From Serratia bockelmannii (GTDB lineage Bacteria > Pseudomonadota > Gammaproteobacteria > Enterobacterales > Enterobacteriaceae): 64,000 nucleotides of DNA. This document shows positions 7,767 through 17,697 of the stretch, one piece after another; the stretch's first letter is position 1, and every line of letters starts with the position of its first letter. The notes below the pieces were generated by a model that was given only the letters and a program-made list of their open reading frames with translations, was not told the origin of the DNA and did no database searches. A program made the position numbers and the translations under genes. Location of the stretch: positions 372,001-436,000 of the forward strand of contig NZ_VOUX01000002.1 in the NCBI RefSeq assembly GCF_008011855.1, written 5' to 3'.

Positions 7767-10160
7767 TTACGGCGCCATTTGCATCCCCCGCAGCAGCGCC
7801 TCCAGCGGGTATACCGCGGCAATCACCACTTCGTCACGCGTCTGCGCCGCCGCATCCAGCCGGCGCTGCGCTTGTTCTGCCTCGGTTCGGCTCAGCGGTT
7901 TGTCCTGCTGATACCGCTCCAGCAGCGTTAACCCCAATGCGGCCAGGGCATCGACGTCCTGCGCCACCGGCGCCAGCTCCCGCAGCGTGCGGTTGCCCGC
8001 GATCGCCGTCTGCAACGCCGCGCCGTTCGCCTGCCAGCGCTGCAACCGTTCGCGCAGCGCCTGCGCCGCCGCCTTATCGCGCTTATCCTTCAGCAAAGCC
8101 GCAACCTGGGCATGCATGTCACGCACCGCGCCGCTCTCCGGCGGCAGCGCATCGGCAAAGCGGTTCAGCGGTTCGAACTGATGATAGTTGCCGGCCTGGA
8201 ACTTCAGGTGCTGCCGGGTGTAATACTGCGCCGGTTCCACCGCCTCGGCCAGGATCTGCAGCGGCGCGATCTGCACGCTGTTGCTCAGCCGGGTGAATTC
8301 GCGCGCCGTTTCCGCATGCTGCTGCAGGCCGACCGACACCACCGACCAGGCGTCGATCGCCGCCAGCCGCCGGTACATGTTGCTTTCGTCGGTAACGTCC
8401 TGCGCCGACCACAGCCGCTCCGCCACCGCGAAGGCGCGCGGCCACAGCTTGAGATCGATCAGCGGCGCGCGCACGTTTTCCGCCCACAGCGCCGCTTCAC
8501 CGCCGAGAATATTGGCCTGCCCTTTCTCGTCCGGCACCACCGGCATCTTGCCCGCCGGCGCCGCCGCCAGCTTGTCGCCGCTGGTGGGGTAACGCACGTT
8601 GCCGACCAGCGTATAGCCGCTGAGCTTGTCCTGTTGCAGCGTGACCACCGGCCGCGTGTCGCCCATCCAGGTATCGACGCGGAACGTCACCTGCTGCGGC
8701 GTGCGCCAGACGATGTCGTGCACCGCGCGGCGCGACTTGCCGTTGAAATCGATAAAGCCGCGCCAGCCCTGCTTGCCCTCGATCAGCGTGAAGCTGCCCT
8801 CCACCGCGCTACCCTTCAGACGCGGCATGCTGAAACGCCAGCTTTGCGCCTGCTCGCCGGGTTGCACCGCCGTCTCAACCCCCAGCGGCTGCGGCAGAAT
8901 TTCATTGCGGTAGTGATAGGCGGTGCTTTGCGGCTGATCGAGGTAGAAACCGGTGGAGAGGATGCCCTGATAGCCGTCCTGCGCGCTGGCGCCCAGCGAG
9001 TCTTGCCCCTGCCAGGATTGAATGACGATCGAGCGCGGCAGCGACGGATGGTAGATCTCGTCCCAACCGACCATCTGCCGCTGATGCTTCTCGAGGATCT
9101 TTTCCAGCTTCTGGTTGAAGTAGGCCTGCAGCGCATGGGTATCCGCCAGCCCGTTCTGCTGCATAAACGCCTGAATCGACGGCGACGCCCGCCACTGGCT
9201 GGCGTCCACTTCGTCGCCGCCGATGTGCAGATAAGGATCGGGGAAGATCGCCGCCAGCTCGCCGACGATCGCATCGACAAACTGATACACCTCGTCGCGG
9301 GTTGGATCGAGCGTCGGCTTATGCACGCCCCACTCGCGCTCCATGCGATACGGCCCCGGCGCACTCATCAGATCGGGATAGGCCACCGCGATGCTGGAGG
9401 CGTGCCCCGGCATGTCGATCTCCGGCACCACGCGAATGCCGCGCGCCGTGGCGTAAGCCACCACCTGCCGCATTTGCTCACGGGTGTAAAACAGGCCGTC
9501 GCTGGCCTGCTGTTGCAGTTTGGGGTAATGCTCGGAGGCAAAGCGCCAGCCCTGATCGTCGGTCAGGTGCCAGTGGAATACGTTGAGCTTGGCCGCCGCC
9601 ATGCCGTCGAGCTGGCGCAAAATGTCCGGCAGCGGCAGAAAATGGCGCGCCGAATCCAGCAGCACACCGCGCCACGGAAAACGCGGCACGTCGCGGATAT
9701 CCACCAGCGGCAGGAAGGTGTTTTGCCCGTCGGTCTGCAGCAGCTGCAGCAGGGTTTCCATGCCGCGCAGCGCGCCGAAGCGGGTGTTGGCGGTCAGCGT
9801 GGCACCCTGCGGCGTGACCGCCAGCCGGTAACTCTCGTCGCTGCCCGGCAGCGGCTGCGCCGCCACCCGGTCCTTGATCACCACCTTGATCGCCGCGCCG
9901 TTTGCTTCTTCCCTCAGCGCCAGCGTCCAGCCGGTCTGCAACTCGATGCGCTGGCGCCAGCGCGGCAGCGCGTCGCCCAAGTCGTCACCCTGCAGCGTCA
10001 GGGACAAGCGGTGATCCAGCACCAGCTTGCCCGCCGGTTGCGTCACTTCCACCTGCTGCGGCCAGGGCATCAGCGGCAAATCACCCGCCGGCTGCGCCAG
10101 TGCGCCGCAAGAAAACCATAACGATGAAGCCAGTAGCGTATAACGGAAAGGTCTGTGCAT
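7767..10160 (-). CDS. Secreted family 20 beta-N-acetylhexosaminidase
   Basis: Glycoside hydrolase family 20, releasing GlcNAc from chitooligosaccharides or glycan fragments. It has a signal peptide (residues 1-22, ...CGALA/QPAG), then the GH20b N-terminal domain (~30-150) and the catalytic barrel from ~155. The catalytic Asp-Glu pair is in HIGGDEV (about residues 313-319). Further family phrases are HWHLTDDQGWRF and PEIDMPGHA. At 797 residues it is somewhat shorter than the 880-residue periplasmic chitobiase of Serratia, so it is a paralogue rather than Chb itself. Chitin use is a known Serratia trait; the exact substrate is inferred. Confidence 0.92.
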   Translation of the reverse strand: MHRPFRYTLLASSLWFSCGALAQPAGDLPLMPWPQQVEVTQPAGKLVLDHRLSLTLQGDDLGDALPRWRQRIELQTGWTLALREEANGAAIKVVIKDRVAAQPLPGSDESYRLAVTPQGATLTANTRFGALRGMETLLQLLQTDGQNTFLPLVDIRDVPRFPWRGVLLDSARHFLPLPDILRQLDGMAAAKLNVFHWHLTDDQGWRFASEHYPKLQQQASDGLFYTREQMRQVVAYATARGIRVVPEIDMPGHASSIAVAYPDLMSAPGPYRMEREWGVHKPTLDPTRDEVYQFVDAIVGELAAIFPDPYLHIGGDEVDASQWRASPSIQAFMQQNGLADTHALQAYFNQKLEKILEKHQRQMVGWDEIYHPSLPRSIVIQSWQGQDSLGASAQDGYQGILSTGFYLDQPQSTAYHYRNEILPQPLGVETAVQPGEQAQSWRFSMPRLKGSAVEGSFTLIEGKQGWRGFIDFNGKSRRAVHDIVWRTPQQVTFRVDTWMGDTRPVVTLQQDKLSGYTLVGNVRYPTSGDKLAAAPAGKMPVVPDEKGQANILGGEAALWAENVRAPLIDLKLWPRAFAVAERLWSAQDVTDESNMYRRLAAIDAWSVVSVGLQQHAETAREFTRLSNSVQIAPLQILAEAVEPAQYYTRQHLKFQAGNYHQFEPLNRFADALPPESGAVRDMHAQVAALLKDKRDKAAAQALRERLQRWQANGAALQTAIAGNRTLRELAPVAQDVDALAALGLTLLERYQQDKPLSRTEAEQAQRRLDAAAQTRDEVVIAAVYPLEALLRGMQMAP

Positions 10161-10303
10161 CGGAAATTCCTCAGAGGAAAAAAATCAATAAAAACAGCCA
10201 ACGCTGTAGATAAAGACTCAGCACAGAACAGATGTCCAACCGTTGCGGTGAAAAAGCGGACGGGATCACAGTTGCCCCCTCCCGGCCGGAGGGGGCGAGC
10301 GGG

Positions 10304-13012
10304 TTATTGCCAGCCGTAGCGGCGCACGAACCAGCCTTTCACACACTGGGTCAGCACCATGTAACCGGCGAGGATCAGCACCAGCCACGGGAAGTAACCG
10401 AGCGGCAGCGCCTGCAGCTGCAGGAAGCCGGCCAGCGGCGAGAATACCAGGCCGATGCCGGTGGCGATCACCGCCAGCGTCATGATGCACAGCGGCCAGG
10501 ACGGGCGGCTCTGGATAAACGGAATTTTGCGCGTGCGGATCATGTGCACGATCAGCGTTTGCGACAGCAGCCCTTCCACGAACCAGCCGGACTGGAACAG
10601 CGTCTGCATTTCCGGCGTGTTGGCCTTGAATACCCACCACATCAGGCTGAAGGTCAGCACGTCGAAGATCGAACTGATCGGCCCAAAGAACACCATAAAC
10701 CGCCCCAAATCAGCGGAGTTCCAGCGCTGCGGCTGGGTGATCTGATCGTCGTCGACGTTATCGAACGGGATGGCGATCTGCGAGATGTCATACATCAGGT
10801 TCTGAATCAACAGATGCAGCGGCAGCATCGGCAGGAACGGCAGGAAGGCGCTGGCGATCAGCACGCTGAACACGTTGCCGAAGTTGGAGCTGGCGGTCAT
10901 CTTGATGTATTTCAGCATGTTGGCGAAGGTGCGGCGCCCTTCGATCACCCCCTGCTCCAGCACCATCAGGCTTTTTTCCAGCAGGATGATGTCCGCCGCT
11001 TCCTTGGCGATATCCACCGCCGAATCGACGGAGATGCCGATATCTGCCGCGCGCAGCGCCGGCGCGTCGTTGATGCCGTCGCCCATAAAGCCCACCACGT
11101 GCCCCTGGCGGCGCAGCAGTTTGACGATGCGCTCCTTGTGCAGCGGCGTCAGCTTGGCGAACACCGTGGTGCGCGCCGCCGCCTGCGCCAGCTGCTCGTC
11201 GTCCATCTGCTCGATCTCGCCGCCGCGCAGCAGATGATCGGCCTCGAGCCCGACGTCACGGCACACTTTGGCGGCCACCAGTTCGTTGTCGCCGGTGAGG
11301 ATCTTCACCGTGACGCCGTTCTGTTTCAGCGCCGCCAGCGCCGGCGCGGTGCTTTCCTTCGGCGGATCGAGGAAGGCGACGTAGCCTTCGAGGATCAGAT
11401 CCGACTCGTCCGCCACGCCGTATTCATGGGTTTGCGCCGGCAGGATCTTGTTGGCCACCGCCACCACCCGCAGCCCCTGCTGGTTGAGATCGTCGGTGAT
11501 GCGGCGGATCCTCGCCAGCAGCGCCTCGCTCAGCGGGATCACCTCGTCTTCGTGGCGCACGTGGCTGCAAATCGCCAGCATCTCTTCCAGCGCGCCCTTG
11601 CACACCAGCTCGTGATACTCGTTGTCTTTGGCCACCACCACCGACATGCGGCGGCGCACGAAATCGAACGGGATCTCATCCACCTTGCGGTAGTTTTGCA
11701 GCGCCTGCGGCTGCTGATTTTGCTCCGCGCAGCTCAGCACCGCCACGTCGAGCAGGTTTTTCAGCCCGGTCTGGTAGAAGCTGTTCAACCAGGCGTAGCG
11801 CAGCACCCGCTCGCTGCTGGCACCGAACACATCGGTGTGGCGCTCCAGTACGATCTTGTCCTGGGTCAGGGTGCCGGTCTTGTCGGTGCACAGAATGTCC
11901 ATCGCGCCGAAGTTCTGGATGGCGTCCAGGCGTTTGACGATCACCTTCTGGCGCGACAGCTTCACCGCCCCTTTGGCCAGCGTCGACGTGACGATCATCG
12001 GCAGCATTTCCGGCGTCAGCCCGACCGCCACCGACAGCGCGAACAGCGCCGCCTCCCACCAGTCGCCCTTGGTGTAGCCGTTGATCAGCAGCACGATCGG
12101 CGTCATCACCAGCATAAAGCGGATCAGCAGCCAGCTGACCTTGCTGATACCGCTCTGGAAGGCGTTCGGCTGCTCATCCTGGCTGGTGACGCGCTGCGCC
12201 AACTGGCCGAAATAGGTGCCGCCGCCGGTGCCAATCACCATCGCCAGCGCGGTGCCGCTGACTACGTTGGTGCCCATGAAGCACAGGTTCTGGCAGTCGA
12301 GCGGATCGGCCGCCAACGCCTGCGGCGCCGCGGATTTTTCCACCGGCAGCGATTCACCGGTCAGCGCCGCCTGGCTGATGAACAGATCCTTGGCCGACAG
12401 CACGCGCAGATCCGCCGGGATCATGTCGCCGGCCGCCAGCTTGATGATGTCGCCCGGCACCAGCTGCGCGATCGGCAGCTCCACATGCTCACTCTTGCCG
12501 GTGAGCGCATCGCTGCGGATCACCGTGGCGGTGTTGCTCACCATCGCCTTCAGCGCGTCGGCCGCCCGGTTGGAGCGCGCCTCCTGGATGAAGTTCAGCA
12601 GCGTGGAGATCAGCACCATCAGCGCGATCACCAACGCGCCGGTGAGATCCTCGGTAGCGTAAGAGATCATGCCGAGCGCGGTCAGCAGCAGGTTGAACGG
12701 GTTGCGGTAGCAGTGCCAGAGGTGTTGCCACCAGGCCTCTTTCTGTTGATCGTCGATGACGTTCTCGCCGCAGCGCTGGCGCACCTGTTCCGCCTCATGG
12801 GCGGTGATGCCTTCCGGGTGGCTGTGGAAACGCTCAAACAGCTGCATCGTTTCTGCGGCGGCGCATTCCAGCCGCTGCTGCGCCAGGCCGGCCGGCATGT
12901 CGCGCGCAGCGCCGCCGACGCTGTCCAGCAGGCTGTCGCGGCGCACCAAACGGCGCGGGAGGCCGCGGGCGAACAGGCCCAGCAGCTGACGGGGGAGTTT
13001 TTTCAGTTTCAT
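10304..13012 (-). CDS. mgtA: Magnesium-translocating P-type ATPase MgtA
   Basis: A P3B-type ATPase importing Mg2+ across the inner membrane, at 902 residues. The phosphorylation motif DKTGT is near residue 376 and GDGIND near 642. The transmembrane pairs and the end YGWQ match E. coli MgtA almost residue for residue. ATG 13012 is chosen because GAGG lies eight bases upstream and the protein then begins MKLKKLPRQLL; a GTG at 13021 is less likely. A 253-base leader with an mgtL reading frame precedes it, so regulation by Mg2+/proline at the level of leader translation is expected. Confidence 0.97.
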   Translation of the reverse strand: MKLKKLPRQLLGLFARGLPRRLVRRDSLLDSVGGAARDMPAGLAQQRLECAAAETMQLFERFHSHPEGITAHEAEQVRQRCGENVIDDQQKEAWWQHLWHCYRNPFNLLLTALGMISYATEDLTGALVIALMVLISTLLNFIQEARSNRAADALKAMVSNTATVIRSDALTGKSEHVELPIAQLVPGDIIKLAAGDMIPADLRVLSAKDLFISQAALTGESLPVEKSAAPQALAADPLDCQNLCFMGTNVVSGTALAMVIGTGGGTYFGQLAQRVTSQDEQPNAFQSGISKVSWLLIRFMLVMTPIVLLINGYTKGDWWEAALFALSVAVGLTPEMLPMIVTSTLAKGAVKLSRQKVIVKRLDAIQNFGAMDILCTDKTGTLTQDKIVLERHTDVFGASSERVLRYAWLNSFYQTGLKNLLDVAVLSCAEQNQQPQALQNYRKVDEIPFDFVRRRMSVVVAKDNEYHELVCKGALEEMLAICSHVRHEDEVIPLSEALLARIRRITDDLNQQGLRVVAVANKILPAQTHEYGVADESDLILEGYVAFLDPPKESTAPALAALKQNGVTVKILTGDNELVAAKVCRDVGLEADHLLRGGEIEQMDDEQLAQAAARTTVFAKLTPLHKERIVKLLRRQGHVVGFMGDGINDAPALRAADIGISVDSAVDIAKEAADIILLEKSLMVLEQGVIEGRRTFANMLKYIKMTASSNFGNVFSVLIASAFLPFLPMLPLHLLIQNLMYDISQIAIPFDNVDDDQITQPQRWNSADLGRFMVFFGPISSIFDVLTFSLMWWVFKANTPEMQTLFQSGWFVEGLLSQTLIVHMIRTRKIPFIQSRPSWPLCIMTLAVIATGIGLVFSPLAGFLQLQALPLGYFPWLVLILAGYMVLTQCVKGWFVRRYGWQ

Positions 13013-13217
13013 GGTTCGCACCTCGTCGCCCGGTGCCTCACGGCAGCGGGTAAACGGGGATCGTCATCGGCCGGGCGGATGGCGGGTGCGCCAAAAAGCC
13101 TCTGCCAACGCAGATCCTTATTCTTTTTTTCAGCAGCAGGAGCGAACGACGAAGCGCGCGCTACCGGTTACCGTGATGTACTTCACCGGTAAAACAGCAG
13201 CGCCAGGCGGAGAGGTT
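13013..13217 (-). promoter_or_regulatory. mgtA 5' leader (Mg2+-sensing region)
   Basis: The minus-strand RNA between mgtL and mgtA contains repeated ACCGG/CCGGT-type segments: around 13218-13224 and 13270-13275 in the mgtL region, and near 13160-13196. These can pair in alternative ways, as in the A/B versus C stem switch of the Salmonella and E. coli mgtA leader. The layout matches that regulator; the individual stems were not folded. Confidence 0.6.
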
Positions 13218-13265
13218 TTACCGGAGAACCGAGTGAGTGTCTAAAGCAGTCGGGTCGGGGTCCAT
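13218..13265 (-). CDS. mgtL: MgtA leader peptide MgtL (15 aa)
   Basis: A 15-codon frame reading MDPDPTALDTHSVLR, with GGAGG eleven bases before the ATG. E. coli MgtL begins MEPDPTP; the acidic-Pro-Asp-Pro-Thr opening is retained while the rest has diverged. In E. coli this opening destabilises the translating ribosome at low Mg2+, which changes leader folding and lets transcription reach mgtA; proline codons also make it sensitive to proline supply. The position, 205 bases before mgtA on the same strand, supports the call. Confidence 0.82.
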   Translation of the reverse strand: MDPDPTALDTHSVLR

Positions 13266-13436
13266 ATGGGGAATAACCTCCGGTAAAGGGAAAAACAGAG
13301 CGGCAGGAGCGGCCGTTCATCGCAATGTCACAATCCCGTTTTGCATCAAGATCCGCGTCGGAAAATGAGCTATGCTGACGGGCATTGTTTTACAGGCCGT
13401 TATGTTACGCCTGTCCACTTCAACGAAAAGTAAACC

Positions 13437-14384
13437 ATGCAAAACCGGCTGACCATCAAGGACATCGCACGCCTGAGCGGCGTAGGTAAATCCACCGTCT
13501 CACGCGTGTTGAACAATGAAGGCAGCGTGAGCCCGCAAACCCGTGAACGGGTGGAAGCGGTGATCCGTCAGCAAGGGTTTACCCCCTCCAAGTCGGCACG
13601 CGCCATGCGCGGCCAGAGCGACAAAGTGGTGGGCATTATCGTTTCCCGTCTCGATTCGCCGTCGGAAAACCAGGCGGTGCGCACCATGCTGCCGTTGCTG
13701 TACCAGCAGGGCTTCGATCCGATCGTGATGGAGAGCCAGTTCGAAACTCGCCTGGTGCAGGAGCATCTGCACGTGCTGCATCAGCGCAACGTCGACGGCG
13801 TGATCCTGTTTGGCTTCACCGGCCTGACCGCGGCGATGCTCAAGCCGTGGCAGGAAAAAATGGTGGTGATGGTGCGCGAATACGACGGCTTCTCGTCCGT
13901 CTGCTACGACGACGCCGGCGCGGTGAACCTGCTGATGGATCGCCTGTATCGGCAAGGGCATCGGCATATCGGCTATCTGGGGGTGCAGCTCAGCGACGCC
14001 ACCACCGGCCAGCGCCGCTACCAGGCCTATCTCGACGCCTGTGAACGCCTCACGCTCACGCCGCGCGCCACGCTGGGCGAGCTGAGCTACCAGAGCGGTT
14101 TCCAGCACGCCGCCGAAGTGATTGACGCGCACACCAGCGCGCTGGTTTGCGCCTCCGACAGCATCGCCCTGGGGGCGATCAAATACCTGCAACAGCAGCC
14201 GACGCGCGCCATCCAGGTATGCGCCATCGGTAACACCCCGCTGCTCAGCTTCCTGTTCCCCGACACCCTGTCGGTGGAGTTCGGCTACGGCAGCGCCGGC
14301 CTGCTGGCGGCGCAGCAGCTGTTGGCACAGCTCAGTGGCGAACAGGGGATCCGCCGCCTGGTGGTGCCCAGCAAACTTTCCTGA
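13437..14384 (+). CDS. treR: Trehalose operon repressor TreR (LacI family)
   Basis: Represses treBC; trehalose-6-phosphate is the inducer. At 315 residues it has an N-terminal LacI helix-turn-helix (TIKDIARLSGVGKSTVSRVLNN, about 6-28) and a periplasmic-binding-protein-like effector domain. It is divergent from mgtA and separated by 137 bases from treB, where a likely operator lies. The order mgtA-treR-treB-treC is that of E. coli. Confidence 0.96.
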   Translation: MQNRLTIKDIARLSGVGKSTVSRVLNNEGSVSPQTRERVEAVIRQQGFTPSKSARAMRGQSDKVVGIIVSRLDSPSENQAVRTMLPLLYQQGFDPIVMESQFETRLVQEHLHVLHQRNVDGVILFGFTGLTAAMLKPWQEKMVVMVREYDGFSSVCYDDAGAVNLLMDRLYRQGHRHIGYLGVQLSDATTGQRRYQAYLDACERLTLTPRATLGELSYQSGFQHAAEVIDAHTSALVCASDSIALGAIKYLQQQPTRAIQVCAIGNTPLLSFLFPDTLSVEFGYGSAGLLAAQQLLAQLSGEQGIRRLVVPSKLS

Positions 14385-14439
14385 CGACCTGATTAGAAGT
14401 TGACCATTTTTTGTCATTTTGTGATCCTCGCCCCAATCC

Positions 14440-14451
14440 GGGAACGTTCCC
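14440..14451 (+). promoter_or_regulatory. Probable TreR operator upstream of treB
   Basis: A perfect 12-bp palindrome, GGGAACGTTCCC, lies 70 bases before treB. It has the central CG typical of LacI-family operators and its position fits TreR. A half CRP-like site (TTTGTGATC) lies just upstream near 14418-14426, compatible with catabolite control. Confidence 0.8.
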
Positions 14452-14521
14452 ATTTCATTCAAAAAGCCGAGTGGCTAAGCTTTGATCATTACTCAGTCAA
14501 CACCTCTGCAGGTATCCCATA

Positions 14522-15937
14522 ATGAGCAAAGTAAAACAGCAGGATATTGATCGCCTGATTGTTTTGGTCGGCGGCCGCGAGAACATCGCCACCGTCAGCC
14601 ATTGCATTACCCGGCTGCGTTTCGTCCTCAACGATCCCAACAAGGCGAAACCGAAAGAGATCGAAGCGCTACCGATGGTCAAGGGTTGCTTCACCAACGC
14701 CGGGCAGTTCCAGGTGGTGATCGGCACCGACGTCGGCGACTACTATCAGGCGCTGATCGCCAGCACCGGCGTCAACGAGGCCGACAAGGAGCAGGCCAAG
14801 GTGGCCGCGCGCCAGAACATGACCTGGACTGAGCGCACCATCTCCCACTTCGCCGAGATCTTCTTCCCACTGCTGCCGGCGCTGATCAGCGGCGGTCTGA
14901 TCCTCGGCTTCCGCAACGTGATCGGCGACATCCCGATGTCCGACGGCCAAACGCTGGCGCAGATGCACCCGGCGTGGAAAACCGTTTACGACTTCCTGTG
15001 GCTGCTCGGTGAAGCGATCTTCATGTTCCTGCCGGTGGCCATCTGCTGGTCGACGGTGAAAAAGATGGGCGGCACGCCGGTGCTCGGCATCGTGCTGGGC
15101 GTCACCCTGGTGTCTCCGCAGCTGATGAACTCCTACCTGCTCGGCCAGCAAACGCCGGAAGTGTGGAACTTCGGCTGGTTCGTGATCCAGAAAGTGGGCT
15201 ATCAGGCGCAGGTGATCCCGTCGATCCTGGCGGGCATGGCGCTGGGCTGGATCGAAACCCGGCTGAAAAAGATCGTTCCCGACTATCTCTATCTGGTGGT
15301 GGTGCCGGTGGTCTCGCTGCTGCTGGCGGTGTTCCTGGCACACGCGCTGATCGGGCCATTCGGCCGCATGATCGGCGACGGCGTCGCCTGGGCGGTGAAA
15401 GCGGTGATGACCGGCAGCTTCGCGCCGGTGGGCGCCGCGCTGTTCGGCTTCCTGTATGCGCCGCTGGTGATCACCGGCGTGCACCAGACCACGCTGGCTA
15501 TCGACATGCAGATGATCCAGAGCATGGGCGGCACCCCGGTGTGGCCGCTGATTGCGCTGTCCAACATCGCGCAGGCCTCGGCGGTGCTCGGCATCATCAT
15601 CATCAGCCGCAAGGCCAACGAGCGTGAAATCTCGGTGCCGGCGGCGATCTCCGCCTACCTCGGCGTGACCGAACCGGCGATGTACGGCATCAACCTCAAA
15701 TACCGCTTCCCAATGCTGTGCGCGATGATCGGCTCCGCGATCGCCGGCCTTATCTGCGGGCTGGACGGCGTGATGGCCAACGGCATCGGCGTCGGCGGCC
15801 TGCCGGGCATTCTGTCTATCAAGCCGCAGTTCTGGCTGATTTACTCGCTGGCGATTCTGGTGGCGATCGTCATCCCGCTGGTGCTGACCATCATGGTCTA
15901 CAAACGCAAGGCCGCCCGCGGCGAGCTGCCGGTTTGA
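14522..15937 (+). CDS. treB: PTS trehalose transporter, IIBC component
   Basis: Imports trehalose and phosphorylates it to trehalose-6-phosphate, taking phosphate from HPr through a IIA protein (Crr in E. coli). The 471-residue protein has a IIB domain (1-90) with phosphocysteine Cys28 in SHCITRLRF, then a membrane IIC domain of about ten hydrophobic segments (~115-460). It has no IIA domain, as expected for TreB. It is followed by treC after 67 bases containing a small GC hairpin. Confidence 0.96.
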   Translation: MSKVKQQDIDRLIVLVGGRENIATVSHCITRLRFVLNDPNKAKPKEIEALPMVKGCFTNAGQFQVVIGTDVGDYYQALIASTGVNEADKEQAKVAARQNMTWTERTISHFAEIFFPLLPALISGGLILGFRNVIGDIPMSDGQTLAQMHPAWKTVYDFLWLLGEAIFMFLPVAICWSTVKKMGGTPVLGIVLGVTLVSPQLMNSYLLGQQTPEVWNFGWFVIQKVGYQAQVIPSILAGMALGWIETRLKKIVPDYLYLVVVPVVSLLLAVFLAHALIGPFGRMIGDGVAWAVKAVMTGSFAPVGAALFGFLYAPLVITGVHQTTLAIDMQMIQSMGGTPVWPLIALSNIAQASAVLGIIIISRKANEREISVPAAISAYLGVTEPAMYGINLKYRFPMLCAMIGSAIAGLICGLDGVMANGIGVGGLPGILSIKPQFWLIYSLAILVAIVIPLVLTIMVYKRKAARGELPV

Positions 15938-16004
15938 TTGACGCAAGATGAATGTAGGGGCCTGCTCACGCGGGCCCGTTGTCACGATTCAAAGGTATTG
16001 AACT

Positions 16005-17669
16005 ATGAGCAACCCAACCCTCTGGTGGCAGAACGGCGTCATCTACCAAATTTATCCAAAGAGTTTTCAGGACAGCACCGGCAACGGCTACGGCGATTTG
16101 GCCGGCGTGACGCGGCGACTGGACTATCTGCAGGAGCTGGGCGTCGACGCCATCTGGCTGACGCCGGTCTACGTATCGCCGCAGGTGGACAACGGCTATG
16201 ACGTGGCGGACTACTGCGCCATCGATCCGGCTTACGGCACGATGGCGGACTTCGAGCAGTTGGTCGCCGCCGCCCACCGGCGCGGCATCCGCATCGTGAT
16301 GGACATGGTGTTCAACCACACCTCGACCGAGCACCCGTGGTTCAAGGCCGCGCAGGATCGCCACAGCCCGTATCGTCAATTCTACGTCTGGCGCGACGGC
16401 GAAGGCGATACGCCGCCGAACAACTGGCGTTCCAAGTTCGGCGGCAACGCCTGGCAGTGGCACGCCGACAGCGGCCAGTACTACCTGCATCTGTTCGCCG
16501 CCGAGCAGGCGGATCTCAACTGGGAACACCCGCCGGTGCGCGAAGAGCTGAAGAAAGTGTGTCAGTTCTGGGCGGATAAAGGCGTCGACGGCCTGCGCCT
16601 CGACGTGATCAACCTGGTGTCCAAACAGCAGGACTTCCCGTCCGACAGCCAGGGCGACGGCCGCCGCTTCTACACCGACGGCCCGCGCATTCACGAATTC
16701 CTGCAGGAGATGAGCCGCGAGGTGTTTCAGCCGCGCGGCCTGATGACGGTGGGCGAGATGTCCTCCACCACGCTCGAGCATTGCCAGCAATACGCGGCGC
16801 AGAGCGGCGAAGAGCTGTCGATGACCTTCAACTTCCACCACCTGAAGGTGGACTACGCCGGCGGCGAAAAATGGACGCGGGCGACGCCGGATTACGTGGA
16901 ACTGAAGCAGATCTTCCGCCACTGGCAGCAAGGAATGCATAACCGCGCCTGGAACGCGCTGTTCTGGTGCAACCACGATCAGCCGCGCATTGTGTCGCGC
17001 TTCGGCGATGAAGGCGCACTGCGGGTACCGGCTGCCAAAATGCTGGCGATGGTGCTGCACGGCATGCAGGGCACGCCTTATATCTACCAGGGTGAAGAGA
17101 TCGGCATGACCAACCCCGGCTTCCGCGCCATCGAGCAGTATCGCGACGTGGAAAGCCTGAACATGTACGCCGAACTGAGCGCCCAGGGCCGCAGCGATGC
17201 CGAACTGCTGGCGATCCTGGCGGACAAATCGCGCGACAACGGCCGCACGCCGATGCAGTGGAGCGCCGCGCCGCACGCCGGTTTCACCACCGGCACGCCA
17301 TGGATCGGCTGCGCCGAGAACTACCCGCAGATCAACGCCGACGCGGCGCTGGCCGATCTCGACTCGGTGTTTTATGCCTACCGCCAGCTGATCACCCTGC
17401 GCAAGCAGTATCCGCTGCTGACCCACGGTGACTATCAGGATCTGGCGCCGGAACACCCGGCGCTGTGGTGCTATCAGCGCAGCTGGAACGGCCAGCGTCT
17501 GCTGGTGACGGCCAACCTGAGCCGCGAACCGCTGGCCTGGGCGGCGGAGGGCGTGGAAGCCTCCGCGCAGTGGCGCCCGCTGATGAGCAACTACGCCGAT
17601 TCGGCAGACCAGCCGCAGGCGCTGACGCTGCGGCCGTTCGAAGCGGTGTGGTGGCTGCTCGAAGACTAA
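16005..17669 (+). CDS. treC: Trehalose-6-phosphate hydrolase (GH13)
   Basis: Cleaves trehalose-6-phosphate to glucose and glucose-6-phosphate in the cytoplasm. The 554-residue protein has a GH13 barrel with nucleophile Asp200 (GLRLDVINLVSK), acid/base Glu251 (TVGEMSS) and the transition-state Asp325 (CNHDQPR). The C-terminal beta domain starts near 470. It is last in treBC and converges with the flavodoxin-fold oxidoreductase gene 28 bases further on. Confidence 0.97.
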   Translation: MSNPTLWWQNGVIYQIYPKSFQDSTGNGYGDLAGVTRRLDYLQELGVDAIWLTPVYVSPQVDNGYDVADYCAIDPAYGTMADFEQLVAAAHRRGIRIVMDMVFNHTSTEHPWFKAAQDRHSPYRQFYVWRDGEGDTPPNNWRSKFGGNAWQWHADSGQYYLHLFAAEQADLNWEHPPVREELKKVCQFWADKGVDGLRLDVINLVSKQQDFPSDSQGDGRRFYTDGPRIHEFLQEMSREVFQPRGLMTVGEMSSTTLEHCQQYAAQSGEELSMTFNFHHLKVDYAGGEKWTRATPDYVELKQIFRHWQQGMHNRAWNALFWCNHDQPRIVSRFGDEGALRVPAAKMLAMVLHGMQGTPYIYQGEEIGMTNPGFRAIEQYRDVESLNMYAELSAQGRSDAELLAILADKSRDNGRTPMQWSAAPHAGFTTGTPWIGCAENYPQINADAALADLDSVFYAYRQLITLRKQYPLLTHGDYQDLAPEHPALWCYQRSWNGQRLLVTANLSREPLAWAAEGVEASAQWRPLMSNYADSADQPQALTLRPFEAVWWLLED

Positions 17670-17697
17670 CCCCGCAGGGCGCGGCGAGCGCTGCGCC

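Noticed and set aside
8112-10121. 669-codon plus-strand frame opposite the hexosaminidase gene
   Set aside because: Antisense shadow with implausible His/Arg/Gln-rich composition; the minus-strand GH20 has complete motifs.
10232-13192. 986-codon open frame on the plus strand opposite mgtA
   Set aside because: A shadow of the GC-rich mgtA gene; composition is His/Arg/Gln-rich without domains.
13341-13376. treR promoter from TTGCAT and TATGCT
   Set aside because: The two hexamers are 24 bp apart, too far for a standard promoter.
13266-13436. PhoP box for mgtA
   Set aside because: No direct repeat of GTTTA with 5-bp spacing could be seen on the mgtA strand.
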